In this document: piece by piece, positions 9,811 to 19,150 of the stretch
How positions within the stretch are numbered: the stretch's first letter is position 1
How the letters are laid out: the number at the start of each line of letters is the position of its first letter
Source: Spirochaetes bacterium GWB1_60_80
GTDB taxonomy: Bacteria > Spirochaetota > Spirochaetia > Treponematales > UBA12059
DNA length: 64,000 nucleotides
NCBI GenBank assembly: GCA_001829185.1
Contig: MIAR01000035.1
Coordinates: 1-64,000, forward strand
Direction of reading: 5' to 3'
Notes under the pieces: model-generated
What the model saw: the letters and a program-made list of their open reading frames with translations, nothing else
What the model was told of the DNA's origin: nothing
Database searches by the model: none
Program-made: the position numbers and the translations under genes

Positions 9811-10383
9811 TCTCCATTCTCCAAAAGGGACGTCTGCCAGACGCCTCCAAATAGATACGTACCACCAAAATTGTCATTCCTCATGACCTTTACTGTCAAT
9901 AGTGGACAGTCAGTTTATAGCGGTTTTTCTTCCACTGCAAAATCCGTCGGCATACGCCATTGTCGCGATAAAACTCAATGCATCGTTGATTCCGACATCC
10001 GCCCGAAGCGGTTCGTCCCCGCAGGCGTGAAGTGACCTGGTGGCGGCCGCCGCCCCCCGCCAACCGTATCAAGATCGCCCTAGCAGGGTGTTGAAAAACG
10101 CGGATGCGGCTTTTCAACACTTCAAAAGCCGGTACAATTACGCAGCATAGCGCAAGCTATGCGAGGAATTGTTAAGGTTGTTGAGAAAGCAACCGGCTTT
10201 TTCAACAACCTGCTAGACCGCATAATGCAAAACCGGCCAGGCGGCCTGGAGTTCATGGTTCCTGCCAACCTGGAAAACGGCCAGGGCTACCACCGGGAAC
10301 TGGTCAGCCAGGCCAGCCGCGGCCAGTACCTGACCGAGCAGCCGCCCGTCTACACTAGCCCCACCCGCCTGGACGCGGCCTGA
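9811..10383. other. gene remnants around element copy 2
   Basis: No intact gene. At 9903-9912 TGGACAGTCA repeats the end sequence of the IS21 element at 8538-8547, perhaps a second IS scar. A + strand frame ending at 10383 (NRPGGLEFMVPANLENGQG, then SPTRLDAA) is joined in frame across element copy 2 to upstream codons reading WWRPPPPANRIKIAL. It therefore looks like a gene that was already partial and was then hit by the element. I cannot identify it. Confidence 0.4.
10080..10216 (-). repeat. CTAG-ended 137-bp element, copy 2
   Basis: Full-length copy in the opposite orientation to copy 1, bounded by CTAG at 10080-10083 and 10213-10216. Excising the element plus one CTAG joins the flanking + strand codons in frame (KIAL-DRIM). 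Confidence 0.95.
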
Positions 10384-10411
10384 GTTGGGTGATTATTCCT
10401 GAATAACAAAT

Positions 10412-10447
10412 GAAAAGACTCGCCGTTGGAAGACGGCGAGTCTTTTC
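10412..10447 (+). terminator. rho-independent terminator
   Basis: Perfect inverted repeat GAAAAGACTCGCCGT / ACGGCGAGTCTTTTC with a 6-base loop and T run. It lies about 30 bp after the stop of the remnant frame at 10383 and could also serve the minus strand, because the stem ends in A and T runs on both sides. Confidence 0.8.
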
Positions 10448-10524
10448 TGTTACGGACCACTGCTGGAAGGCGTCGGGTTTTTCACTCGCCTGTTAGAATT
10501 TTCCACCATGAGCTAAACCATTAT

Positions 10525-10905
10525 TCAGCTTGGCTCTTTTTCATAATATTTAACCCGCAACAGATCCTTGAAGTGCCTGTCCTGAGTCCAGAGCGTGCAA
10601 TCATATTTCAGGCTCGTCGCATAGATCAGGCTATCGGCCATGGCCAGCTTATAATCCTTGCCTACCTTTGCGGCCGTAATCGCCAAATCGGCATCAATCT
10701 CCACCACTTTCCCGAGTTTCATATGGGCAATGGCCATAATCGCCTTGTCCTCATCCACTTCGACAAGTAATTTTTTAAACACCTCATACAAGACAATGGC
10801 CGGAACCACCAAATTTTCCAGATCCCCGATAATCGACGCAATTTCTTTCCCGACTTTGCTTCCGGCAAAAAATTCCAGCCAGCACGATGAATCGATAATA
10901 TTCAT
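10525..10905 (-). CDS. vapC: VapC-like PIN-domain toxin
   Basis: 126 residues with PIN-domain acidic residues: NIIDSSCWLEFF at the N-terminus, E in YEVFKKLL, and MADSLIYA with TQDRHF towards the C-terminus. These form the Mg-dependent RNase site of VapC toxins, which cleave tRNA or rRNA when released from antitoxin. It overlaps the upstream antitoxin gene by 4 bp (ATGA type). Composition is lower in GC than the flanks, consistent with transfer. Confidence 0.88.
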   Translation of the reverse strand: MNIIDSSCWLEFFAGSKVGKEIASIIGDLENLVVPAIVLYEVFKKLLVEVDEDKAIMAIAHMKLGKVVEIDADLAITAAKVGKDYKLAMADSLIYATSLKYDCTLWTQDRHFKDLLRVKYYEKEPS

Positions 10906-11111
10906 ATTCTATCGGATTTTTCACGGTTCACAGTGGTGTTTATGCCCTTAAATATACCTATTAGGTTTGTTATCGGCTGAATGGGAACCAATTCAAGACG
11001 ATTCCCATAGCAAATCAATTCCAAGGTTGCACCAACCTTCAACCCGATCGTCTCCCTGATTTCTTTCGGAATGACCACTTGATATTTGCTTGAAACCACG
11101 ACCGTGTTCAT
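10902..11111 (-). CDS. vapB: VapB-like AbrB/MazE-fold antitoxin
   Basis: 69 residues beginning MNTVVVSSKYQVVIPKEIRE, the swapped-hairpin AbrB/SpoVT DNA-binding motif, with a C-terminal tail expected to wrap the toxin. It pairs with the overlapping VapC and should autoregulate the operon. Its ATG overlaps the stop of the element-split membrane gene upstream, so the pair may have been cotranscribed with it. Confidence 0.85.
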   Translation of the reverse strand: MNTVVVSSKYQVVIPKEIRETIGLKVGATLELICYGNRLELVPIQPITNLIGIFKGINTTVNREKSDRI

Positions 11112-11528
11112 CGATAACCACCTTGACTTACTATATCGCTATCGATCAGGGCTGTCAACAATTCCGTAATCTGCCACTCGTTACGCTCGTTATCCGGCTG
11201 TCGTATTGTCTTGACACCGAAGATCAGCAAGACAAAGCCAGAGAAGAGAACAATCAGAGCGGTTACTAGCAGGTTGTTGAAAAAGCCGGTTGCTTTCTCA
11301 ACAACCTTAACAATTCCTCGCATAGCTTGCGCTATGCTGCGTAATTGTACCGGCTTTTGAAGTGTTGAAAAGCCGCATCCGCGTTTTTCAACACCCTGCT
11401 AGATTTATGGTGCCGGTCCCATCGAGAAAATCGGTAAACAGAAAGTAAAAACCGATAAACGCAGCAACTGAGCTAAAAATATATACCACTGCCAGCGCAC
11501 GTCTGAGTCGCGCCCATTTATTACTCAA
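11108..11528 (-). pseudogene. small two-helix membrane protein split by an element
   Basis: From a TTG start at about 11528 the frame gives WARLRRALAVVYIFSSVAAFIGFYFLF (first membrane helix) up to GTINL, then runs into element copy 3. Beyond the element it continues VTALIVLFSGFVLLIFGVK (second helix) and a soluble tail ending at 11108. Removing the element plus one CTAG gives a continuous ~94-residue protein. Function is unknown. It overlaps vapB by 4 bp. Confidence 0.7.
11266..11402 (+). repeat. CTAG-ended 137-bp element, copy 3
   Basis: Full-length copy, same orientation as copy 1, bounded by CTAG at 11266 and 11399. It interrupts a small membrane-protein gene at a CTA-G codon junction. 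Confidence 0.95.
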
Positions 11529-11535
11529 AACACCC

Positions 11536-12153
11536 TCACCAGCGCAGCACCTGAAAGCCGTATGACGCCAGATCCTCGCCCATTTCCAGGGCGTAGGCTT
11601 GGCTCATGAAAATGTAATCCGGTATGCCCAGCACCTGCTGGATGGCGCCCAGCCTATCCTCGGCCAACGGATACTCATCGTAGGGAAGTTTCAGGATGGC
11701 CGCCAATTCGCCGCCGGAGACGCCAAAGGCTTGGGCCAAGGCCGGCAGGCCGCTGATGGCAGGCACCGGCTCGGCGCCCTCCCAATAGCCCGGCCAGGAA
11801 TCGTAGGCAAAAGCCCGAACGCCGTTCACATACAGCAGTATGACCAGAATATCACTGTCATGCACCATGGTGAAAAGCACCGGGCAAGCCAGGGCGGCGG
11901 ACAATTGCCCGCCAAAGTAGTCGGCAAACCCCAGGTCCTGGGTATCGGCCACCTGGTCGCAGATCAGGTAGAAGCGCGGCGTGGCCGGGTCGAAGATGCC
12001 GCTGATGCCGGTGCGGTCGACGCCGTCCAGGAATACTTCCACCGCCTGCGGGGGCGCGTCGATGACCAGGAAGTTGGCGATAAAGGCGCCGGCATGCAGC
12101 CGGGTCGATATCAGGCAGAACAGGCACAGCAGGCCAAGGCTCAACTTGCGCAT
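11536..12153 (-). CDS. exported protein of unknown function
   Basis: About 205 residues starting MRKLSLGLLCLFCLISTRLHAG, a signal peptide with probable cleavage after LHA. The start at 12153 has GAGGGGGG upstream; the in-frame GTG at 12165 covers that site. No domain is recognised; the mature part is acidic and aromatic. It lies 8 bp after the stop of the 508-residue membrane protein, so it is probably the last gene of the ppx-ppk-glgA transcription unit. Confidence 0.7.
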   Translation of the reverse strand: MRKLSLGLLCLFCLISTRLHAGAFIANFLVIDAPPQAVEVFLDGVDRTGISGIFDPATPRFYLICDQVADTQDLGFADYFGGQLSAALACPVLFTMVHDSDILVILLYVNGVRAFAYDSWPGYWEGAEPVPAISGLPALAQAFGVSGGELAAILKLPYDEYPLAEDRLGAIQQVLGIPDYIFMSQAYALEMGEDLASYGFQVLRW

Positions 12154-12161
12154 GGCCCCCC

Positions 12162-13688
12162 TCACCCCGGCTCATTCGTATCAAACACCGTATCCCCCAG
12201 CTTGTAGTCGTCAGCCTTGACTGCGCGACGGATGGCAGCAATATCCTGCAGCTTGCGCTGCAGCTCGGCGAAGTTCCAGCTATCGCCGGTCAGCGATTCG
12301 GCCTGCTCGTAGGCGGCCAGGGCTTCGGTGGTCTTGACCAGCGCCTTGCTGTCGGCCTTGCCGACGGTAGCCGGCAGGTTGCCGATCTGGTGCGGGTTGA
12401 AGGCCGTCGGGTTTTCTAACACGCGCGCATAGAGGGTACGGCGCAGGTTCTGTTGGCTTATGGCCCGGTTCTCGGCCTTGACCCGTCCGGCGCGCACCAG
12501 GGGCACCAGCCAGAATAGCAGCGAGAAGACGATAGGCACCACGCCCAGGGCGATGCCGATAAGGGCGCGCGGATCGGGCGTGAGGTAGCTGAACAGCAAG
12601 TAGACGATGCTGTAAAAGAATTCGGCCACCTGAGTACCCTTGCCGTAGGAGCTGACGATATCCAGGTTCTGCCAGGCGTACAGAAAAAAACCGCCGAACA
12701 GCAGGTTGACGCCGTTGATGAGGGCATAGCCGGCGTTGGCTTTGCGGCTATTGGCGCTAAAGGGACGCGGCTGTTGCATGGCCGAAAGCCCAACGGCCCC
12801 GGTCTCGGCGCGGGCGCGCTCTAGCAGCTTGGGGAAGTGATAATAAATTGTTCCATTAGCGGTGACTTCCGGGCTGCCCTCGAATTCATATAGGTAGCGC
12901 GAGATGGCCAGGTCGGCCTGGTCGGCGGAGAGGCCGGTCAGGGCCATGAACTCCTCGAGCAGCACCATGCCCTTGCCTTGCTGGGCCAGGGCGACGAACA
13001 GCCGGCGCTCGACCTGGTCGTGGCCGGCGTTGGGGTCTATCTCGCCAAAAATGAAGGAAAAAATGCGCCGGTGCATCGGCCGCTTCTCGCCGCCCGCGGC
13101 GCCGGCCTTGGCGCCGCGCTGCAGTCGCAGTTCCATCTCGCGCTGGCGTTGTTGCGGCGATTTGAACAGCTCGCTGTAGAACCAGATGCGCATGAAGGCG
13201 CGCACCAGGCCCATGGTCAGGCCGAACATGCCGGAACTGCCGCGGCTGCGGCTGCTGGAGCCCTTGGAGCCGGCCACCGACAGGGCGATGGAGGCGACGA
13301 TGGCGAAGACCACCAGGGCCAGGAAAAGCACGAAGTAGCCGACCAGCATCACCATGATCCAGATCTTGAACAGGAAGGCCGCCACTTTGCCGGCTACCTT
13401 GAAGAAGCCGCCGAAGAAACGTTTGAGGGATGGTCCCAGGCCGCGGTAACGGCTGGCGTAACCCTGCGGGAAGGAATAGACTATTGTACCGGACTCGGTG
13501 ACTTTCAGCCGGCCGCGGTATTCGTCGGCCAGGGCCGGCAGTTCCGTCTCCACCTGGTGCTTGGGCAGGCCGGTGAAGGACACCAGGTCGGCCGCGGCCG
13601 CCTCGCCGCCATGCTTGCGGAAGGCATTGAGCAGCGTGGCGCGTACCTTGTCCTTGTTATAATCGTATACCTTGGTTTCCGTCTTCAT
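12162..13688 (-). CDS. large membrane protein with duplicated domain, function unknown
   Basis: 508 residues. Two copies of a winged-helix-like module are visible: one at about 10-75 ends VTESGTIVYSFP and one at about 225-285 ends VTANGTIYYHFP. They alternate with membrane segments (IWIMVMLVGYFVLFLALVVF near 110; a pair near 330-430). A soluble tail contains a tetratricopeptide-like helical stretch. The ATG overlaps the glgA stop (ATGA), showing coupling. It is perhaps a cytoplasm-facing sensor in the membrane; that is inference only. Confidence 0.65.
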   Translation of the reverse strand: MKTETKVYDYNKDKVRATLLNAFRKHGGEAAAADLVSFTGLPKHQVETELPALADEYRGRLKVTESGTIVYSFPQGYASRYRGLGPSLKRFFGGFFKVAGKVAAFLFKIWIMVMLVGYFVLFLALVVFAIVASIALSVAGSKGSSSRSRGSSGMFGLTMGLVRAFMRIWFYSELFKSPQQRQREMELRLQRGAKAGAAGGEKRPMHRRIFSFIFGEIDPNAGHDQVERRLFVALAQQGKGMVLLEEFMALTGLSADQADLAISRYLYEFEGSPEVTANGTIYYHFPKLLERARAETGAVGLSAMQQPRPFSANSRKANAGYALINGVNLLFGGFFLYAWQNLDIVSSYGKGTQVAEFFYSIVYLLFSYLTPDPRALIGIALGVVPIVFSLLFWLVPLVRAGRVKAENRAISQQNLRRTLYARVLENPTAFNPHQIGNLPATVGKADSKALVKTTEALAAYEQAESLTGDSWNFAELQRKLQDIAAIRRAVKADDYKLGDTVFDTNEPG

Positions 13689-15184
13689 TTCTTTGTCTCC
13701 TCTTTCGGAAGCATGTCAGCAAACAGCGCGGTATATTCGTGGGCGGCCTTATCCCAGGAAAACTCCTGGTGCATGGCCCGCTGACGCATGGCCTGGAAGT
13801 GGTCTGGGCGGTTGTACCACAGCCAGATTGCCCAGCCGGTGGTGTCGTAGATGGCGTGCGGCGACAGGTGCTCAAACATGAAGCCGGTGCCTTCGCCGCT
13901 CTTTTCGTCGTAGTTGGACACGGTATCGGCCAGGCCGCCGGTGCGCCGCACGATGGGCAGGGTGCCGTAGCGCAGGCTGTACATCTGGTTTAGGCCGCAG
14001 GGTTCGTAGCGGCTGGGCATCATGAAGAAGTCGGCCCCGGCTTCCACTAGGTGGGCGATGGCTTCGGAGTAGCCGATGCGCGCCCGGAAGTTGGGCAGCC
14101 GCCCGGCCAGCGAGCGCAGTTCGTTCTCGCACCAGGTCTCGCCGGAACCCTGGATCGCGAACTGCACGGCCATGTCGTGGCAGATGTGCCAGGCCGAGCC
14201 GTACAGCGGGCCAAACAGCTCGGAAACGCCCTTCTGGTCAGTCAGGCGCGACACCATGCCAATAAGGGGCACTTTGTCGTCCACCGGCAGGCCGAAGGCT
14301 TCCTGGGCGGCGCGCTTGCAGGCCGCCTTGCCGGCCAGGTCGGTGCTACTGTAATGGGCCGGCAGGTGCGGGTCGACGGCCGGATCCCATTCATGCAGGT
14401 CGACGCCGTTGAGAATGCCCACCAGATCGGAGCTGCGGCTGCGCAAGAGGCCGTCCAACATGCAGCCCTGCTCGTGGGCCTGTATCTCGCGGGCGTAGGT
14501 CGGCGAGACGGTAGTCAGCCGGTGGGCGCAGGTGATGCCGGCCTTGAGCAGGTTGAGGGAACCGTAAAACTCGAAGCCGGCGCCGTGCCAGGCCTCCCAG
14601 GGCAGGGCAAAGCTTTCGAAGGCCGACTTGCCATAGACGCCCTGGTAGCCGAGGTTGTGAATGGTCAGCACCGCCTTGGTGTTGGCGAATTCGCCAGCGA
14701 AATCACCGGTGAATTCACCACCCGATTCGGTAAAGCGCAGGTAGACCGGCGCCAGGGCCGACGGCCAGTCGTGGGCTTGCAGGATATCCGGGAACCAGGC
14801 CAGTTTGCGGCAAAGTTGAAAAACGGCCCGGTTGAAGAAGGCGAAACGCTGCGGGTTGTCGGCGAAGTCCGGCTCAGCCTTGTTGCCGTAGATGCCGTCG
14901 CGGCCGAAAAAGCCTTCGTGGTCGATAAAATAGACGGGAACCTGGGAATTGGGCAGGGTGGCCTGAAAAACGGCCGACCAGTGCTCCTGCCCGCCTAGGG
15001 GAACGCCGAGCGGCCCTTCCAGCTGGATTAAACCATCGCGGGCAATCGAGTAGTAACGTGGTAGAACGATGCGCACGTCATGGCCGGCCCGCTGCAAGGC
15101 GCGGGACAGGGCCGAAACGGCGTCGGCCAACCCACCGGACTTGGCGAAGGGGGTCGCCTCGCTGGAAACCATCAATATTTTCAA
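13685..15184 (-). CDS. glgA: glycogen synthase (ADP-glucose type)
   Basis: About 499 residues, GT5 family. The N-terminus KILMVSSEATPFAKSGGLADAV is the nucleotide-sugar-binding KxGGL loop in its KSGGL form. The C-terminal half has PSRYEPCGLNQMYSLRYGT and RRTGGLADTV, with the catalytic Glu. It elongates alpha-1,4-glucan from ADP-glucose. I chose the TTG start at 15184 because GAGGAG sits 6 nt upstream and the family starts at this residue; longer in-frame starts add unrelated sequence. It lies downstream of ppk and overlaps the next gene. Confidence 0.93.
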   Translation of the reverse strand: MKILMVSSEATPFAKSGGLADAVSALSRALQRAGHDVRIVLPRYYSIARDGLIQLEGPLGVPLGGQEHWSAVFQATLPNSQVPVYFIDHEGFFGRDGIYGNKAEPDFADNPQRFAFFNRAVFQLCRKLAWFPDILQAHDWPSALAPVYLRFTESGGEFTGDFAGEFANTKAVLTIHNLGYQGVYGKSAFESFALPWEAWHGAGFEFYGSLNLLKAGITCAHRLTTVSPTYAREIQAHEQGCMLDGLLRSRSSDLVGILNGVDLHEWDPAVDPHLPAHYSSTDLAGKAACKRAAQEAFGLPVDDKVPLIGMVSRLTDQKGVSELFGPLYGSAWHICHDMAVQFAIQGSGETWCENELRSLAGRLPNFRARIGYSEAIAHLVEAGADFFMMPSRYEPCGLNQMYSLRYGTLPIVRRTGGLADTVSNYDEKSGEGTGFMFEHLSPHAIYDTTGWAIWLWYNRPDHFQAMRQRAMHQEFSWDKAAHEYTALFADMLPKEETKK

Positions 15185-15301
15185 GCCATACTCCTCACGG
15201 TCACTGATAGCAGCCTGGCTGGCCGCCGGCCGAAGCGGTCGCCCTTTGTCAGTATACACAATATACCGGCCGGCCGCAAACCGCGCCGCCGCCCCACGCT
15301 G

Positions 15302-17542
15302 CTAGGGTTGTTGACGGCGGACCTGCAGGTCGGAAACGATCGACTGGCTCTGCAGGAGCTCGAAGCGGCTGCGGGCCGCCTTGGCGAAGGTCTCCTGGGC
15401 GCAATAGGGGCTGACGCCGGCCGGCACGGGCAATCGCCGCCAGGCCCCACGGCTGTCCAGCTCGCGCGCCTGGGTGTTGTCCATAAAAAAGGCCATCAGG
15501 ATGTCGTAGACGCGGTCGCGCTGCTCGGCGGCCAGCACTGGCACCATCAGCTCGATGCGGCGAACCAGGTTACGCGGCATCCAGTCGGCGCTGGCCAGGT
15601 ACAGCTCGTCGGCGCCGCCGTTGCGGAAGTAGTAGATGCGGGCGTGCTCCAGGTAGCGGCCGATGATGGACACCACCCGGATGTTTTCCGACTGGCCGGG
15701 CACCCCGGGCACTAGCTGGCAGACGCCGCGCACGTTCAAAAGGACGCGCACGCCAGCCGTTGAAGCCTTGTACAAGGCCTCGATGACCTCCCGGTCGCAC
15801 AGGGCATTCAGCTTGGCGGCGATCATGCCCGGCGCGTCCGGGGTGGAGCGGCCGGCCTCGCGCTCGATCATGGTCAGCAGGCTATGCTTGAGTTCAAAAG
15901 GCGCCATGGTGACCGTTTTGAGGTCTACGGCCTGAGACAACCCGGAAACGATATTGAAGAAGGCGCCGATGTCGGCGCACAACAGCGGGTTAGCCGTCAG
16001 CAGGCCGATGTCGCCGTAAAGCCGGGCGGTTTTTTCGTTGTAGTTGCCGGTGGAGACGTGGCAGTAGCGATGGATGAGGCCGTCCTCCTCGCGCCGCACC
16101 ACCAGGGCGGCCTTGGCGTGCACCTTGAGGTGGGCCGCGCCGTACACCACAATGGCGCCGGCTTGTTCCAGGCGGGTCGCCCAGGCGATATTGCGCTCCT
16201 CGTCGAAGCGGGCCTTGAGCTCCACCACCACGGTAACCTGCTTGCCGGCCCGGGCGGCGCGGGTCAGGGCCTTGACCACCGGCGAGTCGCCGGCCGTGCG
16301 GTACAGGGTGGTCTTGATGGCCAGGACGGCCGGGTCGCGCGCCGCCGAATCGAAGAAATCGTTGACCGGGCCAAACGATTCGTAGGGCAGGTGCACCAGG
16401 ATATCGCGTTTGCGCAGCTCCATCCAGATGCTGTTCTCCTCGCTGGAGGCGAACAGGCGCACCGGGTCCCTACCTGAGAAGCGCAGCTGCTCGAAGCCTT
16501 TCATGGACACCAGCTCCATAAAGCTGCGCAAGTCGATCGGCCCGGGCAGGCGGTAGACGTCGGCCTCGGCCAGCTCCAGGGCGTAGGCCAGGATGTGAAC
16601 CAGCCGGTCCGACTCGCCGGAAATGGTCATGCGCACCGGGCTGGCGTTGTGCCGGGTAGCCAACACTTCCTGCATGGCCTCCACGAAGTCGTCGTCGCGT
16701 AGCTCGTCGACGCTGATGTCGGCGTCGCGCGCCACCTTGAACAGGCAGCGCTCGCGCACCCGCCAACCGGTGAACAGGAGGTGGCCGAAGGTCAGTATAA
16801 CGTCGTCGAGCAGGGCCAGGCTGAGTCGCTTGCTCTCGTTACGCGGGATGGAAACGAAGCGCCCCAGATTGGGCGGCATCTGGACGACGGCCAGCCGCTC
16901 GCCGGGCTGAAAACCGTCTGGCCGGGGCTTTTGCAGCGAGCGGACGTCCGATTCCAGCGGATACATCAGGAAGGCGCCGTGGATGCGCAGGTTGCCGGTG
17001 CTGGGGAAGTCGACGTCGTCCTCGTTGGAGACGGCCAGCGGCGTCAGCAGCGGCGCTATCTGGCTAATGAAGTAGCCCTCCAGATGGTGCAGCATGCGGC
17101 TGTCCCACTCGGCCGGCCGGACGACGTGGAGCCCGGCGGCGGCTAAGGCCGGCAGGATGTCACCAGAAAAGCATTCGTACTGCAGCGCGGTCAGCTGGTG
17201 GGCGCGCGTCGACACCAAGGCGCAGATCTGATCGGGCAAGAGGCCGCCTGGATCGTCGCCCTGGTTGTCCAAGCGAACTTGCTCCTTGAGGGCGGCCACC
17301 CGCACCATGAAGAACTCGTCGAAATTGGCGGACACGATGGCCAGGTACTTGAGGCGCTCCAACAAAGGGTTGCGGATGTCGAGCGCTTCCTCGAGGACGC
17401 GGCCGTTGAATTCCAGCCAAGACAACTCGCGGTTAAAGTAGCGGCGGCTTTCGGTAAAGGCATCGGCGAGAGTGGTAGCGGGCATGTGCGAACTCCGTGT
17501 AACTGTGGTACGGCCGCCACCGGCGTCTGTGGGGCGTTTCAT
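15302..17542 (-). CDS. ppk: polyphosphate kinase 1
   Basis: About 747 residues with all PPK1 regions: N domain (YFNRELSWLEFNGRVLEEA), KYLAIVSANFDEFFMVRVA, the phospho-acceptor His in YCHVSTGNYNEKTARLYGD, the second catalytic region HAKAALVVRREE, and the C-terminal SIIGRYLEHARIYYFRNGG with SADWMPRNL. It makes polyphosphate from ATP reversibly. ATG 17542 overlaps the ppx stop; an alternative start MPATTLADAF at about 17485 has its own CGGAG and fits the family N-terminus slightly better. Confidence 0.95.
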   Translation of the reverse strand: MKRPTDAGGGRTTVTRSSHMPATTLADAFTESRRYFNRELSWLEFNGRVLEEALDIRNPLLERLKYLAIVSANFDEFFMVRVAALKEQVRLDNQGDDPGGLLPDQICALVSTRAHQLTALQYECFSGDILPALAAAGLHVVRPAEWDSRMLHHLEGYFISQIAPLLTPLAVSNEDDVDFPSTGNLRIHGAFLMYPLESDVRSLQKPRPDGFQPGERLAVVQMPPNLGRFVSIPRNESKRLSLALLDDVILTFGHLLFTGWRVRERCLFKVARDADISVDELRDDDFVEAMQEVLATRHNASPVRMTISGESDRLVHILAYALELAEADVYRLPGPIDLRSFMELVSMKGFEQLRFSGRDPVRLFASSEENSIWMELRKRDILVHLPYESFGPVNDFFDSAARDPAVLAIKTTLYRTAGDSPVVKALTRAARAGKQVTVVVELKARFDEERNIAWATRLEQAGAIVVYGAAHLKVHAKAALVVRREEDGLIHRYCHVSTGNYNEKTARLYGDIGLLTANPLLCADIGAFFNIVSGLSQAVDLKTVTMAPFELKHSLLTMIEREAGRSTPDAPGMIAAKLNALCDREVIEALYKASTAGVRVLLNVRGVCQLVPGVPGQSENIRVVSIIGRYLEHARIYYFRNGGADELYLASADWMPRNLVRRIELMVPVLAAEQRDRVYDILMAFFMDNTQARELDSRGAWRRLPVPAGVSPYCAQETFAKAARSRFELLQSQSIVSDLQVRRQQP

Positions 17543-19071
17543 AACACGACGACTTTCTGGCCGAAGACATCCTCGAACATATCGCCCTTGGACTGTAACG
17601 ACAGCCGTTCCAGCGATAAATCGTATTCGGCGTCGGTCTGGAGCAACAGGTTTTCCTCGCGGACTTCGACATCGACTAGTTTGAGGCGCTGGGTGTGGCT
17701 CTTGTCCAAGGCGTCGGCTACGCGCAGGATGGCCGCCAACTTGAGTACCAACACCCGGTCCTCGCGCGTCAGGCTGGCGTAGTTGACGTTGGCCAGCACC
17801 GGTCCGCTCTTGCGGTGGTAGCGGGCGACGCTGGAGATGATAGTCAGTTCCTCGCGCTGCAGGCCGAAGACCTCGCTGTTCTTGATAATGTACTCCGAAT
17901 GCTTGTGGTGGCTGTTGGAGCGGATAAAGTTGCCCACGTCGTGCAACAGGGCGGCTACCTCCAAAAGCAGACGCTCTCGAGTGGCCAGGCCGTGCATGTC
18001 GCCCAGGTGGTCGAACAGGAACAGCGCCGTCTCGGCCACCCAGCTGGCGTGCTTTTCGTCGAAATGGTAGCGGCGGCCCAGGTTGAGGGCCGAAGCCAGC
18101 ACTTGGTTGCGCAGCTCGGCCGCGATTTCGGTACTGGAGCCGGTGGCCAGGGCCAGCAGGATGCCTTCGCGGATGGAAACGTCCGGGACGATCAGCTCCT
18201 CGGCCGCGGTGCGCTCCAGGAACAGGCTGGTGATAATCAGGCCAGGCACCACCGCCTCGGCGTCGGCGTAGGGCAGGCGGTAGTGGGCGGCCAGCTCGTC
18301 CAGCGTCATGGCCTGCAGGCGGTCGACCAGGGTGACGAAATCACCCTGGGGCAGAACCCGATACTGCTCTCGGCCGTGGACGCCAATCAGGCTGGCGGCG
18401 AAGCGGGCGTCCTTGCCGATGACGATGAAATTGCGCACCTTGGACAGCGGCAGTTCCTTCTCGATGCTGGCGCAAACGGTGCGCACATTGTCTACCAGGA
18501 CGCGCATCAGCCAGGCCGACGAGCCGGAGGCGGCCTTGAGCTGCTCCTCCATGCGCACCGTGCCCAGGTGCAGCGAGTGGGCGGCCACGATCTTGCCGCG
18601 CCGCAGCAGCATCATCTCGGTAGTGCCGCCGCCGACTTCCATCATCAGGGTGTTGGCGCGCGCGAAATAGCGGGCATCCTCGCCCAGGGCGTGCTGCACG
18701 GCCAGGTAGAGGTAATGGCTCTCCTCGATGTCTTCGACTATGTTGACCCGGAAGCCGGTGCGCATGGCCACCCGGTCGACGAAGGCGTCGCGGTTGGTAG
18801 CTTCGCGCAGGGCGCTGGTGGCGATCAGGTGGACTTCTTCCGGCGGCAGGCCGTAGCCCTTGAGAATTTCCTTGAAGCCGCGCAGGATAGCAATGCACTG
18901 GTGGATGGCCTCGCGGCTGATAAGACCGGTGGTGAAGGCGTCGCGGCCAAGCATGGCCTGCTTACCGGCCGACTCCAAAATCTCGTACGATCCGTCGACG
19001 AAGACGTTGGCTATCAGGAGCCTGATGCCGGTGGAGCCGATCTCGATGATGCCAACAGTGCCCGCGGACAT
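17539..19071 (-). CDS. ppx: exopolyphosphatase, Ppx/GppA with C-terminal HD domain
   Basis: About 510 residues. The N-terminal ASKHA phosphatase fold has GIIEIGSTGIRLLIA and MMEVGGGTTEMML. The C-terminal HD domain has VAALLHDVGNFI and HHKHSEYII, the layout of long exopolyphosphatases. It hydrolyses polyphosphate or pppGpp. The start at ATG 19071 (MSAGTVG) is preceded by GGGGGAA; a longer frame to 19128 adds residues unlike the family. It overlaps ppk by 4 bp, so synthesis and degradation enzymes are cotranscribed. Confidence 0.92.
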   Translation of the reverse strand: MSAGTVGIIEIGSTGIRLLIANVFVDGSYEILESAGKQAMLGRDAFTTGLISREAIHQCIAILRGFKEILKGYGLPPEEVHLIATSALREATNRDAFVDRVAMRTGFRVNIVEDIEESHYLYLAVQHALGEDARYFARANTLMMEVGGGTTEMMLLRRGKIVAAHSLHLGTVRMEEQLKAASGSSAWLMRVLVDNVRTVCASIEKELPLSKVRNFIVIGKDARFAASLIGVHGREQYRVLPQGDFVTLVDRLQAMTLDELAAHYRLPYADAEAVVPGLIITSLFLERTAAEELIVPDVSIREGILLALATGSSTEIAAELRNQVLASALNLGRRYHFDEKHASWVAETALFLFDHLGDMHGLATRERLLLEVAALLHDVGNFIRSNSHHKHSEYIIKNSEVFGLQREELTIISSVARYHRKSGPVLANVNYASLTREDRVLVLKLAAILRVADALDKSHTQRLKLVDVEVREENLLLQTDAEYDLSLERLSLQSKGDMFEDVFGQKVVVL

Positions 19072-19150
19072 GACTTCCCCCGTCAAAACAGCATAATCCA
19101 CAACGGGAGGCGTGACAAGACACCCCATCTTCCATTATAAATAGACTACT

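Noticed and set aside
13672-19140. Long + strand frames opposite glgA, ppk and ppx (up to 481 codons)
   Set aside because: They are antisense shadows caused by high third-position GC; the minus strand carries recognisable enzymes.
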